A stretch of DNA of 64,000 bases from Dyadobacter bucti (lineage in GTDB: Bacteria; Bacteroidota; Bacteroidia; Cytophagales; Spirosomataceae): positions 104,206-168,205 of the forward strand of contig NZ_SWFP01000012.1 of assembly GCF_005869225.1 (NCBI RefSeq), read 5' to 3'. The translations under genes were made by a program, and so were the position numbers. The notes under the pieces were generated by a model, which saw only the letters and a program-made list of their open reading frames with translations, searched no databases and had not been told where the DNA came from. Positions within the stretch are counted from its first letter, which is position 1; every line of letters starts with the position of its first letter. Shown one piece after another: positions 17,337 to 25,225 of the stretch.

Positions 17337-17702
17337 ATGGAAGCCCAGCAATTGACACTCCAAGACCTCGCAGGATTTACCGGCACTGACAATTGGTACC
17401 GTCATCCGGTCGTAAAACGCATCTTGTACACCGATGGGATTAGGCACTTGATGCTCAAAGCCGCAGCATACTGGCTTATCGACGAAATAGCTTTCCAGCA
17501 GCATCATCCAAGGGTGAAAAATGAAGAATTCCAGGTTTGGACGCTTAAAGTAGACCTCAATGAAACAACCGGGGTACTTACCTGCGATGATGGGAACGGC
17601 CGGGTGCTTTGCTCAAAGCAAATTCCCTACACAGATTTTCCACTGGCAGAAATTAAAATCTATTTTACAAACGATGTGATCCTGCTTCCATGTGAAAATT
17701 AA
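17337..17702 (+). CDS. DUF6876-like hypothetical protein
   Basis: A soluble protein of about 121 residues with FTGTDNWYRHPVVKRILYTD and LMLKAAAYWLIDEIAFQQHH, a pattern I associate with DUF6876 proteins of Bacteroidota plasmids and integrative elements. The ATG at 17337 is preferred to GTG at 17286 because MEAQQLTLQDLAGF resembles the family start. The function is unknown, and its place near a resolvase fragment fits an acquired gene. Confidence 0.6.
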   Translation: MEAQQLTLQDLAGFTGTDNWYRHPVVKRILYTDGIRHLMLKAAAYWLIDEIAFQQHHPRVKNEEFQVWTLKVDLNETTGVLTCDDGNGRVLCSKQIPYTDFPLAEIKIYFTNDVILLPCEN

Positions 17703-17803
17703 CCGCTTTTGGCTGCTTTCAAAGTGGGAGCAGCCATTGGCTTTTATGCACGTTTCCGAATTGTATATCCAGTCTGCACTCCAAGACTGGCCGACAACCT
17801 ACA

Positions 17804-18286
17804 TCAATTCTCTTCATTGTTTTGATCGCTATCCCCCTTCTGCTGCTGAATTCGTTGTTTTTCTTTTTGCATGTGGTCAGCTGCGTCAATCGAGTGTGAT
17901 TTGTGGATGTCCTGATCCTTCTCGGATTCGTCTGAGAGCTTCTGATAAAATTTATGTAGCACGTTAAGCTCTTCTTCCGTCAGATCTTCAATGTCCACCA
18001 TCCGGTTACTGGCAAAGCGGCTGGCGGCTATCAATTCATTTAGTTTGAGCTGGATAGCCTTTGATTCTTTATTTTGCGATTTCTGAATGATGAACACCAT
18101 CAGGAAGGTTACGATTGTGGTGCCGGTGTTGATCACCAGCTGCCAGGTTGCCGAGTAGCCGAACAGCGGCCCTGTCGCGGCCCAGATCAAAACGATGACA
18201 AACGCGGTGAGAAACGCGGGTGAGCTTCCGGTCCAAGCGGTGATTTGATTGGCCATGCGCTCAAATAGGCCGTTTAACTTTTTCAT
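17804..18286 (-). CDS. Low-affinity iron permease-like membrane protein, paralogue 1
   Basis: A 160-residue protein with two membrane helices (FLTAFVIVLIWAATGPLFGY, then WQLVINTGTTIVTFLMVFII) and the highly conserved cytoplasmic segment IQLKLNELIAASRFASNRMV, typical of the bacterial FTR4-like 'low affinity iron permease' family. The acidic tail is coiled. Iron transport has not been established for bacterial members. The paralogue is at 35276-35752. A GGCAY box lies 45 nt upstream. Confidence 0.85.
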   Translation of the reverse strand: MKKLNGLFERMANQITAWTGSSPAFLTAFVIVLIWAATGPLFGYSATWQLVINTGTTIVTFLMVFIIQKSQNKESKAIQLKLNELIAASRFASNRMVDIEDLTEEELNVLHKFYQKLSDESEKDQDIHKSHSIDAADHMQKEKQRIQQQKGDSDQNNEEN

Positions 18287-18316
18287 ATGGTGGAAAGTAT
18301 TTTGCAGGCTTTCTGT

Positions 18317-18331
18317 GTCAAATCCGTGCCT
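18317..18331 (-). promoter_or_regulatory. GGCAY box upstream of iron permease-like gene 1
   Basis: On the minus strand this reads AGGCACGGATTTGAC, with its first base 45 nt before the start codon at 18286. Confidence 0.6.
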
Positions 18332-18374
18332 GGTGACCTGCTGACTCTCAACTTAGAAGCGATCTAAAAACGTA

Positions 18375-18388
18375 GGGCATGATTTTAA
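18375..18388 (+). promoter_or_regulatory. GGCAY box upstream of the ExoIII-like gene
   Basis: GGGCATGATTTTAA, 44 nt before the ATG at 18419. Together with the box at 18317-18331 it forms a divergent pair. Confidence 0.5.
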
Positions 18389-18418
18389 AGGCCTGCTGTG
18401 AGAAATACTACGCTGTAA

Positions 18419-19195
18419 ATGAAGATTGCGACATTCAATATCAACGGTATTAACGGAAGATTTCCAGTGCTTGCGCGTTGGCTTGAAGAGCAGCGGCCGG
18501 ACATTGTCTGCATTCAAGAGCTGAAAGCGCCGAGTGACAAGTTTCCACAGCGCGAGCTACTAGAACTGGGCTATAACGCCGTCTGGCACGGGCAGAAAAT
18601 GTGGAATGGGGTAGCGATCCTGGCCAGAGGTTTGGAGCTACAAGAAGTCCGCAACACACTGCCAGGTGACGCGGATGACGACCACAGCCGGTACATCGAA
18701 GCGATCGTAAGCCGGATGCTAATCTGTTGCCTTTATCTTCCCAATGGGAACCCTGCGCCGGGGCCGAAGTTCGACTATAAACTGGCCTGGCTTAAAAGGT
18801 TAAAGAAGCATGCGAAGTATCTACTTTCAGAACAGGTGCCGGTCGTGCTGGCAGGCGACTATAACGTAATCCCAACAGCGCTGGATGTATACAAGCCCGA
18901 GCGTTGGGAGGATAACGCTTTATATTTCCCACAGGCCCGCAAAGCATACAAAGAGCTGGTGGGGCAGGGATGGACGGACGCGATCCGTCACCTTCACCCG
19001 GATGAAAGGATTTACACTTTCTGGGATTACCTGCGCAATGCCTATGGCCGCGACGCCGGCCTTCGGCTCGACCACCTTTTGCTAAGTCCGCAGATTACGC
19101 CGCGGCTGATCGCCGCCGGCGTTGACCGGCACGTCAGAGGGTGGGAAAGGGCCAGTGACCACGCGCCGGCCTGGATCGAGCTGATGGGCGAATGA
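18419..19195 (+). CDS. xth: Exodeoxyribonuclease III-type AP endonuclease
   Basis: A 258-residue endonuclease/exonuclease/phosphatase-fold enzyme. It has the opening FNINGI, metal-ligand Glu34 in CIQELKAP, catalytic Asp in LAGDYNVIP (near residue 150) and the C-terminal SDHAP. It would incise abasic sites and trim 3' ends in base-excision repair. The regulatory box links it to the stress island, suggesting a stress-induced copy next to a housekeeping one elsewhere. The ATGA at its stop overlaps a possible upstream start of the next small gene. Confidence 0.92.
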   Translation: MKIATFNINGINGRFPVLARWLEEQRPDIVCIQELKAPSDKFPQRELLELGYNAVWHGQKMWNGVAILARGLELQEVRNTLPGDADDDHSRYIEAIVSRMLICCLYLPNGNPAPGPKFDYKLAWLKRLKKHAKYLLSEQVPVVLAGDYNVIPTALDVYKPERWEDNALYFPQARKAYKELVGQGWTDAIRHLHPDERIYTFWDYLRNAYGRDAGLRLDHLLLSPQITPRLIAAGVDRHVRGWERASDHAPAWIELMGE

Positions 19196-19224
19196 AATTA
19201 GTTTCAACCTTAACCTGGATTTTT

Positions 19225-19404
19225 ATGCCTTGGAACAACGGGGACTATCCGCCATCCTACAAAAACCAGCCAAAGAAGATCCGCGAAAAAGCGGTCGAAA
19301 TCGCAAACGCCCTTCTATCGGACGGAGCAGATGAAGGTGTTGCCATCGCAACCGGGCTGAAAAATGCGAGGGAGTACTTCAAACACAAGAAAAGCGAGCA
19401 GTAA
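19225..19404 (+). CDS. YdaT-like small protein, paralogue 1
   Basis: A 59-residue protein beginning MPWNNGDYPPSYKNQPKKIR, then EKAVEIANALLSDGADEG. It resembles the N-terminal part of Bacillus YdaT-type proteins and lacks their C-terminal domain. The ATG at 19225 is chosen because the paralogue at 41395 also begins MPW. The alternative start at 19192 overlaps the ExoIII stop and would add 11 residues. Function is unknown. Confidence 0.7.
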   Translation: MPWNNGDYPPSYKNQPKKIREKAVEIANALLSDGADEGVAIATGLKNAREYFKHKKSEQ

Positions 19405-19431
19405 GCTGCCATTACGCGCGCACGTTCAATC

Positions 19432-19824
19432 CTAAGGCATCAGCACGACCTGCCGGATTGTTTCTGTGAGCTCTGGGATCGAATCCGTTTTTTGAATCAC
19501 TTGGCCGATTTCTGAATTAAGTAGTTTCTGCTGCATCTCGTCAGAAATGGACGAAGAGTATATGACCAAGAACGGATGATCAAACTGACGAAGCTGCTGT
19601 AACTTTTCGAGGCACTGATCACCTTGTAGCCGGGGCAGTTTCAGGTCCATGAACACGTGCGAGGGAGGTGTTACGCCCGGTTGGGAGAAGTATGCGATTG
19701 CAGATTCGCAATCTGTGAAATACAAGCAATCCATTGGTTGGTTTATGTCTTCAATAGCCATATTAAAGATTTCGTGCTCGTCTGTGTCGTCGTCAATCAT
19801 CACTAGAAGCGTCTTATTTTCCAT
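19432..19824 (-). CDS. Single-domain response regulator
   Basis: A 130-residue CheY-like receiver. It has the acidic cluster VMIDDDTDEHEIF, phosphoacceptor Asp in FMDLKLPRLQG, Ser/Thr region VIYSSS and Lys in VIQKTDSIPE. There is no output domain. The start at 19824 (MENKTLLVM) is preferred over 19926 because the paralogue at 37791 starts similarly and a GGCAY box lies exactly 50 nt upstream. The partner kinase is not obvious. It lies divergent from stress block 2. Confidence 0.87.
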   Translation of the reverse strand: MENKTLLVMIDDDTDEHEIFNMAIEDINQPMDCLYFTDCESAIAYFSQPGVTPPSHVFMDLKLPRLQGDQCLEKLQQLRQFDHPFLVIYSSSISDEMQQKLLNSEIGQVIQKTDSIPELTETIRQVVLMP

Positions 19825-19859
19825 TGCTGTGAGTAGTAGGTTCAATGGGGGGCATTTAG

Positions 19860-19874
19860 CAAAAATCTGTGCCT
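19860..19874 (-). promoter_or_regulatory. GGCAY box upstream of the receiver gene
   Basis: On the minus strand this reads AGGCACAGATTTTTG, with its first base 50 nt before the chosen start codon at 19824. Confidence 0.55.
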
Positions 19875-19920
19875 GATTCTGGTGGCCGCGGACATTCATC
19901 CTATTGTCAGGGCGAATTGC

Positions 19921-19935
19921 TGGCACGTTTTTCGA
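19921..19935 (+). promoter_or_regulatory. GGCAY box upstream of YtxH gene 2
   Basis: TGGCACGTTTTTCGA, with its first base 46 nt before the ATG at 19967, the same spacing as in the paralogous operon at 9825. It is divergent from the receiver's box. Confidence 0.65.
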
Positions 19936-19966
19936 ACATAAAAAGTTTCACTTAACAACAACTGAT

Positions 19967-20329
19967 ATGAGCTCGAAATACGAAGCATTCGAAAACCAGG
20001 GATCAGATAGCAGCTTTTTGCTGGGATTTTTAGCCGGGGCAGCCGTGGGAGCTGTTGCAGCAATCCTTTATGCGCCCAAGTCTGGCGAGCAAACGCGGGG
20101 ACAACTCAAAGACCTTGCTGATCAGCAGAAGCAAAACCTTTCCAATCAATGGGAGAATACAAAGGAAAAAGCCAGTGATGCAGTTAATGCCGCCAGGGAA
20201 AAACTCGGTTCAGTGGCTGAACAAGCAAAAAGTGCCGTCGATAGTGTAACGGGCACGGCGAAAGGGACAGTCGAGGATCTGACCGAACCGGGCAACCAGT
20301 CCGTGGACAAATATCAAAGAAGGGTTTGA
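19967..20329 (+). CDS. YtxH-domain membrane-anchored stress protein, paralogue 2
   Basis: A 120-residue protein with a polar N-terminus, a membrane helix (residues 17-33, FLAGAAVGAVAAILYAP) and an Ala/Lys-rich helical tail (LKDLADQQKQNLSNQWENTK). It aligns along its whole length with the protein at 9871. The ATG at 19967 is supported by that alignment and by the promoter box. It is the first gene of stress block 2. Confidence 0.83.
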   Translation: MSSKYEAFENQGSDSSFLLGFLAGAAVGAVAAILYAPKSGEQTRGQLKDLADQQKQNLSNQWENTKEKASDAVNAAREKLGSVAEQAKSAVDSVTGTAKGTVEDLTEPGNQSVDKYQRRV

Positions 20330-20333
20330 TCTG

Positions 20334-20759
20334 ATGACTGAACCAGAGTCGAAATCCGGTGGGGAGAGCCCCACAGGCAAGCAAAAGCTGATCTTGCCTG
20401 TCATCGAAGAAATTCTGGTGACAGGCAAGACGGGAGTTGAGACAGGTAAAGTGATTATTTCGAAGCACGTCACAGAGGAAACTGTGTCGGTGGATGCCGG
20501 TGTGACCCACGCAAATGTGTCCGTGGAGCGCAAGCTTATCAACCAATATGTGGAAACGGCTCCCCCAGCCGTAAGACAAGAGGGCGAGGTGACGATCATT
20601 TCGGTGATCAAAGAAGTGTTAGTAGTTGAAAAGAAATTGATGCTTGTTGAGGAGCTGCACGTCACCAGGCAGTCGAGCCACTACGAAAATATTGTATCCC
20701 ATACACTGCGAAAGGAACAAGTGACCGTTAGCAGGGACGTCCCCGGCACGGATATTTAG
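20334..20759 (+). CDS. DUF2382 single-domain protein, paralogue 2
   Basis: A 141-residue DUF2382 protein, close homologue of the one at 10233 (shared VETAPPAVRQEGEVTIISVI, KEVLVVEKKLMLVEELHVTR). It starts 4 nt after the YtxH stop. It carries 30-odd variable N-terminal residues, then the charged strand repeats of the family. Confidence 0.82.
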   Translation: MTEPESKSGGESPTGKQKLILPVIEEILVTGKTGVETGKVIISKHVTEETVSVDAGVTHANVSVERKLINQYVETAPPAVRQEGEVTIISVIKEVLVVEKKLMLVEELHVTRQSSHYENIVSHTLRKEQVTVSRDVPGTDI

Positions 20760-20802
20760 CAAGGGGCTGCCAATTACACAAAAACCAAATTTGAAAGTAA
20801 TC

Positions 20803-21681
20803 ATGGCAAATACAGTTGTAGGGATTTTCGAATACGAGAGCGACGCGCAAGAGGCGCAGAATTATTTACTCGCAAATGGCTATGCCGACGGCAATGTTGA
20901 TATCAAAACAGCATCCTACAAGTCAGAGGACAACCAGGTTTCCGATGATCGCGATGTTTCAGACCGGATAGGTAACTTTTTCAGGGATCTTTTCGACGGA
21001 GATGAGAAAGAAACCAGCCGGTATACCGACGCAGGTAGAAGAGGGACGATCGTAACGGTGCATGCACTGGATGCAGCCGAAGCACAGGCAGCGGCTGAAA
21101 TTCTTGACCAATTCGGTGCAGTGGACGTAAACGATGAGAGCTTTACCGGCTTTCCCACTGGTAACCAACCGTATACCGCAGTCGCAACAGGCTCGGTACC
21201 GGTTGCTGATCCGGCACTGACAGAGGATTCAACTGCATTCACCGACCAGGCCCCGTTCGCTGACAATGACTACGATGCTGGCGAGCGGAGTGCATCTCTG
21301 CCGGTTATTGAAGAAGAGCTGTTGGTGGGCAAGCAACAAGTCCAAACGGGAGGCGTTCGGCTCAGAAGTAGAATCGTGGAACGCCCCGTCCAAGAGAGTA
21401 TTCGCCTGCGGCAGGAACAGGTTACCGTTACGCGTACGCCGGTTGACCGTGTAGCAGCCCAGGGAGAACTGGATACTTTCGTAGAAGGAACGATTGAAAT
21501 GACGGAAACTGCGGAAATCCCGGTAGTCAGCAAGCAGGCGCGGGTAGTTGAAGAGGTCAGTCTAAACAAGACTGTTGAGCAGCACGAAGAGGTTATTCAT
21601 GATACGCTCAGAAACACTCAGGTCGATGTGCAGGATCTGACAGACGAAGAAAGACTTCGACGGTCAGGACTTGATCTATAA
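20803..21681 (+). CDS. GSP-17M/YflT-like plus DUF2382 protein, paralogue 2
   Basis: A 292-residue paralogue of the protein at 10711: an N-terminal MANTVVGIFEYESDAQEAQ domain with GRRGTIVTVHA, a variable acidic linker, then DUF2382 (VQTGGVRLRSRIVERPVQES). Identity is high in both domains and low in the linker. The ATG at 20803 is used rather than TTG at 20791 by comparison with the paralogue. It ends stress block 2 with a strong terminator. Confidence 0.85.
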   Translation: MANTVVGIFEYESDAQEAQNYLLANGYADGNVDIKTASYKSEDNQVSDDRDVSDRIGNFFRDLFDGDEKETSRYTDAGRRGTIVTVHALDAAEAQAAAEILDQFGAVDVNDESFTGFPTGNQPYTAVATGSVPVADPALTEDSTAFTDQAPFADNDYDAGERSASLPVIEEELLVGKQQVQTGGVRLRSRIVERPVQESIRLRQEQVTVTRTPVDRVAAQGELDTFVEGTIEMTETAEIPVVSKQARVVEEVSLNKTVEQHEEVIHDTLRNTQVDVQDLTDEERLRRSGLDL

Positions 21682-21692
21682 AATAAAAACAG

Positions 21693-21719
21693 AGCCCTCG
21701 CATTTGCGAGGGCTTTTTT
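21693..21719 (+). terminator. Intrinsic terminator of stress block 2
   Basis: AGCCCTCGCA (21693-21702) pairs perfectly with TGCGAGGGCT (21705-21714), followed by six T residues. Confidence 0.88.
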
Positions 21720-21842
21720 ATGGCTCTGCGTAGCGTATTTGATCGGAAGCTCGAATGGGAAATATAGTTCATCGAACTTGTAGTTGAAAAACCTTAAATT
21801 GTATTAAGTACTATCAACTGGTAACCACTGAACCATATAAAC

Positions 21843-22019
21843 ATGACCGCCGAGTTGCTGCTAACAGAATCTCAGAAACTAGAAATCGGAAAAGTGATAA
21901 AAAGGCTAAATGCTAACGGTTCCTTTATTACGGCATCAGTGTATGGCGAGATCCTGCGCATAAGTGGGACGAAAAAAGAAATCGAACAGGTTACGGCTGA
22001 CATCCAAAAATTCAGCTGA
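21843..22019 (+). CDS. Small hypothetical protein, 58 aa
   Basis: An ATG-initiated frame encoding MTAELLLTESQKLEIGKVIK and a C-terminal half ISGTKKEIEQVTADIQKFS. The alternating helix-strand-strand-helix pattern looks like a small folded domain. It is flanked by a hairpin at 22045-22072. No promoter box or known family is seen. It is short, so the call rests on composition and a clean start. Confidence 0.5.
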   Translation: MTAELLLTESQKLEIGKVIKRLNANGSFITASVYGEILRISGTKKEIEQVTADIQKFS

Positions 22020-22044
22020 AAGGAGAAAAGTGTTTTAGCCTTGG

Positions 22045-22072
22045 AATCGATGGTCCTTTGGGCGATCGATTT
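22045..22072. terminator. Possible hairpin terminator between convergent genes
   Basis: AATCGATGGTC ... GGCGATCGATTTT, with inverted AATCGAT/ATCGATT arms and a short T-run. It lies between the 58-aa gene and the convergent gene at 22109. A related but perfect hairpin built on AATCGATGG occurs at 27799-27830, next to the paralogous gene. Confidence 0.45.
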
Positions 22073-22108
22073 TGATAATTAGGTATGATCGGCCTGGAAA
22101 ATTGTAGC

Positions 22109-22420
22109 TCATTTAACGACTTCGATGTTGAAATAACGCATCAGTATTTCTTGTTGACCGAACGTGCGTTCAAGCCTACCTTTCAATGAAGACCAATACG
22201 ACATGTCCGGATGTTGGACAAGTACTTCATAAATGATCATATCATCGGTTTCTTCCTGGCCGGGAGATGGTTTCCATATACCCTTCACTGGACCGCGGGC
22301 GTAAATGGTGACGCCGCCGAAAAAGCCGGTTAGTTCCTGTTTCAAATCCGTGAACGGCTGCTCAGCAAACTTGCTGCCATCCTGGCCTGCGGTCGGAATG
22401 AATATTTGCATCAAATACAT
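22109..22420 (-). CDS. Conserved hypothetical protein, paralogue 1
   Basis: A 103-residue soluble protein with MQIFIPTAGQ, then LTGFFGGVTIYARGPVKGIW and a C-terminal segment RLERTFGQQEILMRYFNIEV. It is close to the protein at 27877, and both sit divergently next to a DUF892 gene, so the pair has been duplicated as a unit. I recognise it only as a widespread uncharacterised family. A GGCAY box lies 46 nt upstream. Confidence 0.75.
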   Translation of the reverse strand: MYLMQIFIPTAGQDGSKFAEQPFTDLKQELTGFFGGVTIYARGPVKGIWKPSPGQEETDDMIIYEVLVQHPDMSYWSSLKGRLERTFGQQEILMRYFNIEVVK

Positions 22421-22451
22421 AAGCGGTTAATTCTGATCGACCATCGACTGG

Positions 22452-22466
22452 AAAGAAATCGTGCCG
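22452..22466 (-). promoter_or_regulatory. GGCAY box upstream of the conserved hypothetical gene
   Basis: On the minus strand this reads CGGCACGATTTCTTT, 46 nt before the start codon at 22420. It is divergent from the box at 22493. Confidence 0.55.
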
Positions 22467-22492
22467 GTAACGCTTTCCTTGTGCAGAAATAT

Positions 22493-22507
22493 TGGCACGG
22501 TTTTGAA
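22493..22507 (+). promoter_or_regulatory. GGCAY box upstream of DUF892 gene 2
   Basis: TGGCACGGTTTTGAA, 50 nt before the ATG at 22543. Confidence 0.6.
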
Positions 22508-22542
22508 GCATGTTAGCTCCATCATTAAACTTTCATCATATC

Positions 22543-23082
22543 ATGGCAACTGAATCCACAAGAACCAAAAAGCAAATTACCCCCCAGGATGGCGAGAAAC
22601 TAAAAGAGCTATTTGTCGACGGACTAAAAGATATTTACTGGGCGGAAAAAAACCTGGTTAAAGCACTAAATAAACTTTCAAAGAACGCGACCTCTGAAGA
22701 ATTGAAATCAGCCTTCGAGCTGCATGCAATCCAAACCGAAGGCCATGTGGCCGCCGTGGAGCAGGTCTTTGAGATTGTCGGAGAGAAAGCGCAGGCCAAG
22801 AAATGCGTCGCGATGGAGGGCTTGATCGCCGAGGCAGACGAAATTATCGAAAGCACCGAAAAAGGAACGATGGTACGTGACTGCGGACTGATTATGGCTG
22901 CCCAGAAAGTCGAGCACTATGAAATTGGCTCCTACGGTACACTTCGCAATATTGCCAGGACACTTGGCTATGAGCAGGCAGCTACCTTACTGCAACAGAC
23001 CTTGGATCAGGAAGGTGAAACAGACCATCTTTTGACGGAGCTCGCTGAGACCTACGTCAATGAGCAAGCTGCGAGCGAATAA
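22543..23082 (+). CDS. DUF892 ferritin-like stress protein, paralogue 2
   Basis: A 179-residue ferritin-like DUF892 protein, nearly identical in its core to the proteins at 8950 and 28307 (LKDIYWAEKNLVKALNKLSK, then QKVEHYEIGSYGTLRNIART). The start at 22543 (MATESTRTKK) is chosen over 22510 because the closest paralogue begins MATKTTRAKK. It is divergent from the conserved hypothetical gene. Confidence 0.88.
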   Translation: MATESTRTKKQITPQDGEKLKELFVDGLKDIYWAEKNLVKALNKLSKNATSEELKSAFELHAIQTEGHVAAVEQVFEIVGEKAQAKKCVAMEGLIAEADEIIESTEKGTMVRDCGLIMAAQKVEHYEIGSYGTLRNIARTLGYEQAATLLQQTLDQEGETDHLLTELAETYVNEQAASE

Positions 23083-23107
23083 GTAGTAATGAATTGTGGT
23101 GAAGTGA

Positions 23108-23137
23108 AGAGCTGGTAGGACTCTGCCAGCTCTTTTT
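23108..23137 (+). terminator. Intrinsic terminator after DUF892 gene 2
   Basis: AGAGCTGG (23108-23115) pairs with CCAGCTCT (23126-23133), followed by a T-run. Confidence 0.8.
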
Positions 23138-23186
23138 ATATTTGAATTGTTTCTATTGAGAGGGGAAATTGCTAGAAAGAGTGGAC

Positions 23187-23221
23187 AAAAGCGTCCCCAG
23201 CGTAGTGGTGGTGACGCTTTT
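23187..23221. terminator. Second, bidirectional hairpin between convergent genes
   Basis: AAAAGCGTC (23187-23195) and GACGCTTTT (23213-23221) form a perfect 9-bp stem with A- and T-runs at the ends. It most likely terminates the GlsB-like gene on the minus strand. Confidence 0.65.
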
Positions 23222-23247
23222 ATTAAAATGGTAGATATGGTAAACTT

Positions 23248-23511
23248 TTACGACCGATTCTGTCCCGTAGCAAACTTTCTGTAAATGAACAGAAGTAGCA
23301 CCGAACCTAATACAGCTACAAAAAGACTACCAAAGTTAAAGCCGTCCACAGTTCCATAACCCAGCAATGATGAAATCCAGCCTCCAACGATGGCGCCGAC
23401 AATTCCGATAATAATTGTAACGATAAACCCTCCTGGATCCTTCCCTGGATGGATTGCCTTGGCGATTGCCCCTGCAATCAGGCCGATAATAATCCACGTG
23501 ATAATTCCCAT
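23248..23511 (-). CDS. GlsB/YeaQ/YmgE-family stress membrane protein
   Basis: An 87-residue membrane protein with three hydrophobic helices and the family glycine pattern (IIIGLIAGAIAKAIHPGKDP, GGFIVTIIIGIVGAIVGGWI). The start at 23511 matches the family N-terminus (MGIITWIIIGL) and lies 45 nt from a GGCAY box. Family members are induced by stress in many bacteria; their activity is unknown. Confidence 0.9.
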   Translation of the reverse strand: MGIITWIIIGLIAGAIAKAIHPGKDPGGFIVTIIIGIVGAIVGGWISSLLGYGTVDGFNFGSLFVAVLGSVLLLFIYRKFATGQNRS

Positions 23512-23541
23512 GTGTAGTGTTCGATTGTTTCTTGGAAGCAA

Positions 23542-23556
23542 TCAAAAACTATGCCT
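23542..23556 (-). promoter_or_regulatory. GGCAY box upstream of the GlsB-like gene
   Basis: On the minus strand this reads AGGCATAGTTTTTGA, 45 nt before the start codon at 23511. Confidence 0.6.
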
Positions 23557-23891
23557 TGTAATACAAACGGATTTAGAAATATATTCCAGCATCCCAAAGT
23601 TGGATGGACAGAAACGCAGATTTTAAGCTTGCGATCGAATTGACAGAGTAGACTAGGTATCAATAATTTCTATTTAACATAAGATAACTTATACAACAAG
23701 CGGTATTGCCCTGAAATAGCCTGACATTACTTTATAATGACATGGATTACAGTCTTTTACAAGAATTGGCAATATATTCAAAACCGGTTTGTTAGCATAT
23801 TACACTAACGAAAGGCAGCGCGGGAACGCTACCATTCTTTCTATGTTGGATTAATCTGGGATCTTAATAGTGTTCGGACAGGCAGCCAATA
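23557..23891. other. Intergenic stretch with one copy of a dispersed repeat
   Basis: No gene is seen. The main content is the 72-bp element at 23668-23739. It lies between the promoter side of the GlsB-like gene and the 3' end of the DUF748 gene. Confidence 0.45.
23668..23739 (+). repeat. Dispersed 72-bp intergenic repeat, copy 1
   Basis: Shares TTCTATTTAACATAA, CTTATACAACAA, GTATTGCCCTGAAATAGC and ACATTAC blocks, in the same order and spacing, with 48042-48113 (same orientation). The differences cluster between the blocks, as expected of a conserved RNA or DNA element and not of recent duplication. Confidence 0.65.
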
Positions 23892-25046
23892 TCACTTTTT
23901 GCTTTTTTCATCTTTCTTGTCTTTTGTATCCTTCGAGAAAATTTTCTGTAAAAAGGTTTTCTTTTCCTCTTTGGGATTATCTACAGAGGCAATGCTAATC
24001 TCACCATCAATGGTTGGCTGTATGGCATGAATAAATGCATTCTGAAGAATATGGCTTAACGCATACCAGATGTTGGTCTGTGGATCATCAAGCTTGCCTT
24101 CGAAGGGGATTTTTGTAGCTACCTGGTCTTTGGGATGGTTTCGAAGCAATTGGCCGACGCCACCGGCGACTGCTTCCCAAAGCTTCTGAAATAGATTGTC
24201 CTTCCGGTCTTCTTTGCCTAAGATATCCAGGTCTTTGATCAATGGTTTAACATATCCTGCAAAGCGGTTGTTTTTTGCAGCCACTTCGGTGTAGAGTCCG
24301 AAACGGCCTTTGTTAACATCTATCTTTGCGTATGCCTGAAAAAAGTCATTGAGCTTGACAAGGTTTGTGTTTTTTAGTTCTGCACTCATATCGAAGGTAG
24401 GGTTGTCGGCGAGCGGATTGAGTTTTGCGTCCAAAGTCAGTGTACCTTCGTAAACCTGAGCAGAAGCATTTACCGTTGCGGGTAGCAAGGTTGTCGAATC
24501 ATAGCTGTTACGCAAGTTTTGCGCGAGCACGTGCAGGTTATCCATTTGAATATCAACCTTGGGAGTAGTGCTGGTGTCTTTGAAGCGAACTACGCCACCT
24601 TTGACCTCACAGCGGTTAATACTTAATGGCATAAAATCGTCAAGGACTTTTTTGAAGTCGGCCGAGTCTTTTGCAATCTGTTTGGGCTCCACCTTGTCTT
24701 TTGTAAAAACGACCAATGGTTTCTCAAAAGTAACCTCCCCAACGATCGATCCTTTAAATAAAGCTTTCCATTCGATCGAAAGATCTATCGCTGAACAGGC
24801 AAAGAAGGGCGTCTGCTTGCCTGAAACGGTATCGGATTTGTTAAGATAAATACTATCAACCCGGTAAGCGCCTCGGATCAATGCCAGGTCGATGTCCTGG
24901 ACGTGCCCATAATAACCTTTCATTTCGGCCAAGCTTTTGTTAGCATAGTGTAAGACGATGTAGGGTAATGCTATTCGGAAAGCGATGATCAGCAATAGCA
25001 AACCAGTAATGATCCAGATAACTTTTCTTTTCTTCGAAGTAGACAT
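23892..25046 (-). CDS. DUF748/AsmA-like envelope protein
   Basis: A 384-residue protein with one N-terminal membrane helix (VIWIITGLLLLIIAFRIALP), then a long periplasmic region of beta-rich repeats with the DUF748 pattern (IDLSIEWKALFKGSIVGEVT, LPLSINRCEVKGGVVRFKDT). A Lys-rich C-terminal tail closes it. The start at 25046 (MSTSKKRK) is preferred to 25097 because it precedes the anchor directly and lies 50 nt from a GGCAY box. Related AsmA-type proteins are linked to outer-membrane lipid transport. Confidence 0.82.
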   Translation of the reverse strand: MSTSKKRKVIWIITGLLLLIIAFRIALPYIVLHYANKSLAEMKGYYGHVQDIDLALIRGAYRVDSIYLNKSDTVSGKQTPFFACSAIDLSIEWKALFKGSIVGEVTFEKPLVVFTKDKVEPKQIAKDSADFKKVLDDFMPLSINRCEVKGGVVRFKDTSTTPKVDIQMDNLHVLAQNLRNSYDSTTLLPATVNASAQVYEGTLTLDAKLNPLADNPTFDMSAELKNTNLVKLNDFFQAYAKIDVNKGRFGLYTEVAAKNNRFAGYVKPLIKDLDILGKEDRKDNLFQKLWEAVAGGVGQLLRNHPKDQVATKIPFEGKLDDPQTNIWYALSHILQNAFIHAIQPTIDGEISIASVDNPKEEKKTFLQKIFSKDTKDKKDEKSKK

Positions 25047-25081
25047 ATCAAGGCAGTTCCCGTTTGAATTGCCTTGATACG

Positions 25082-25096
25082 TCAAAAAGGATGCCA
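25082..25096 (-). promoter_or_regulatory. GGCAY box upstream of the DUF748 gene
   Basis: On the minus strand this reads TGGCATCCTTTTTGA, 50 nt before the start codon at 25046. Confidence 0.6.
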
Positions 25097-25225
25097 AAGT
25101 TAAGTTTCACGCAGCGACTCTGCCTCGTTATGCCGTTTTATGAGTTTGGGTCGTATTCTGCCTTTTATCTATACTGTGTAAGCAGCGCTTGATTTTTTGA
25201 TTACTGCGCTGCATATATCGAACAT

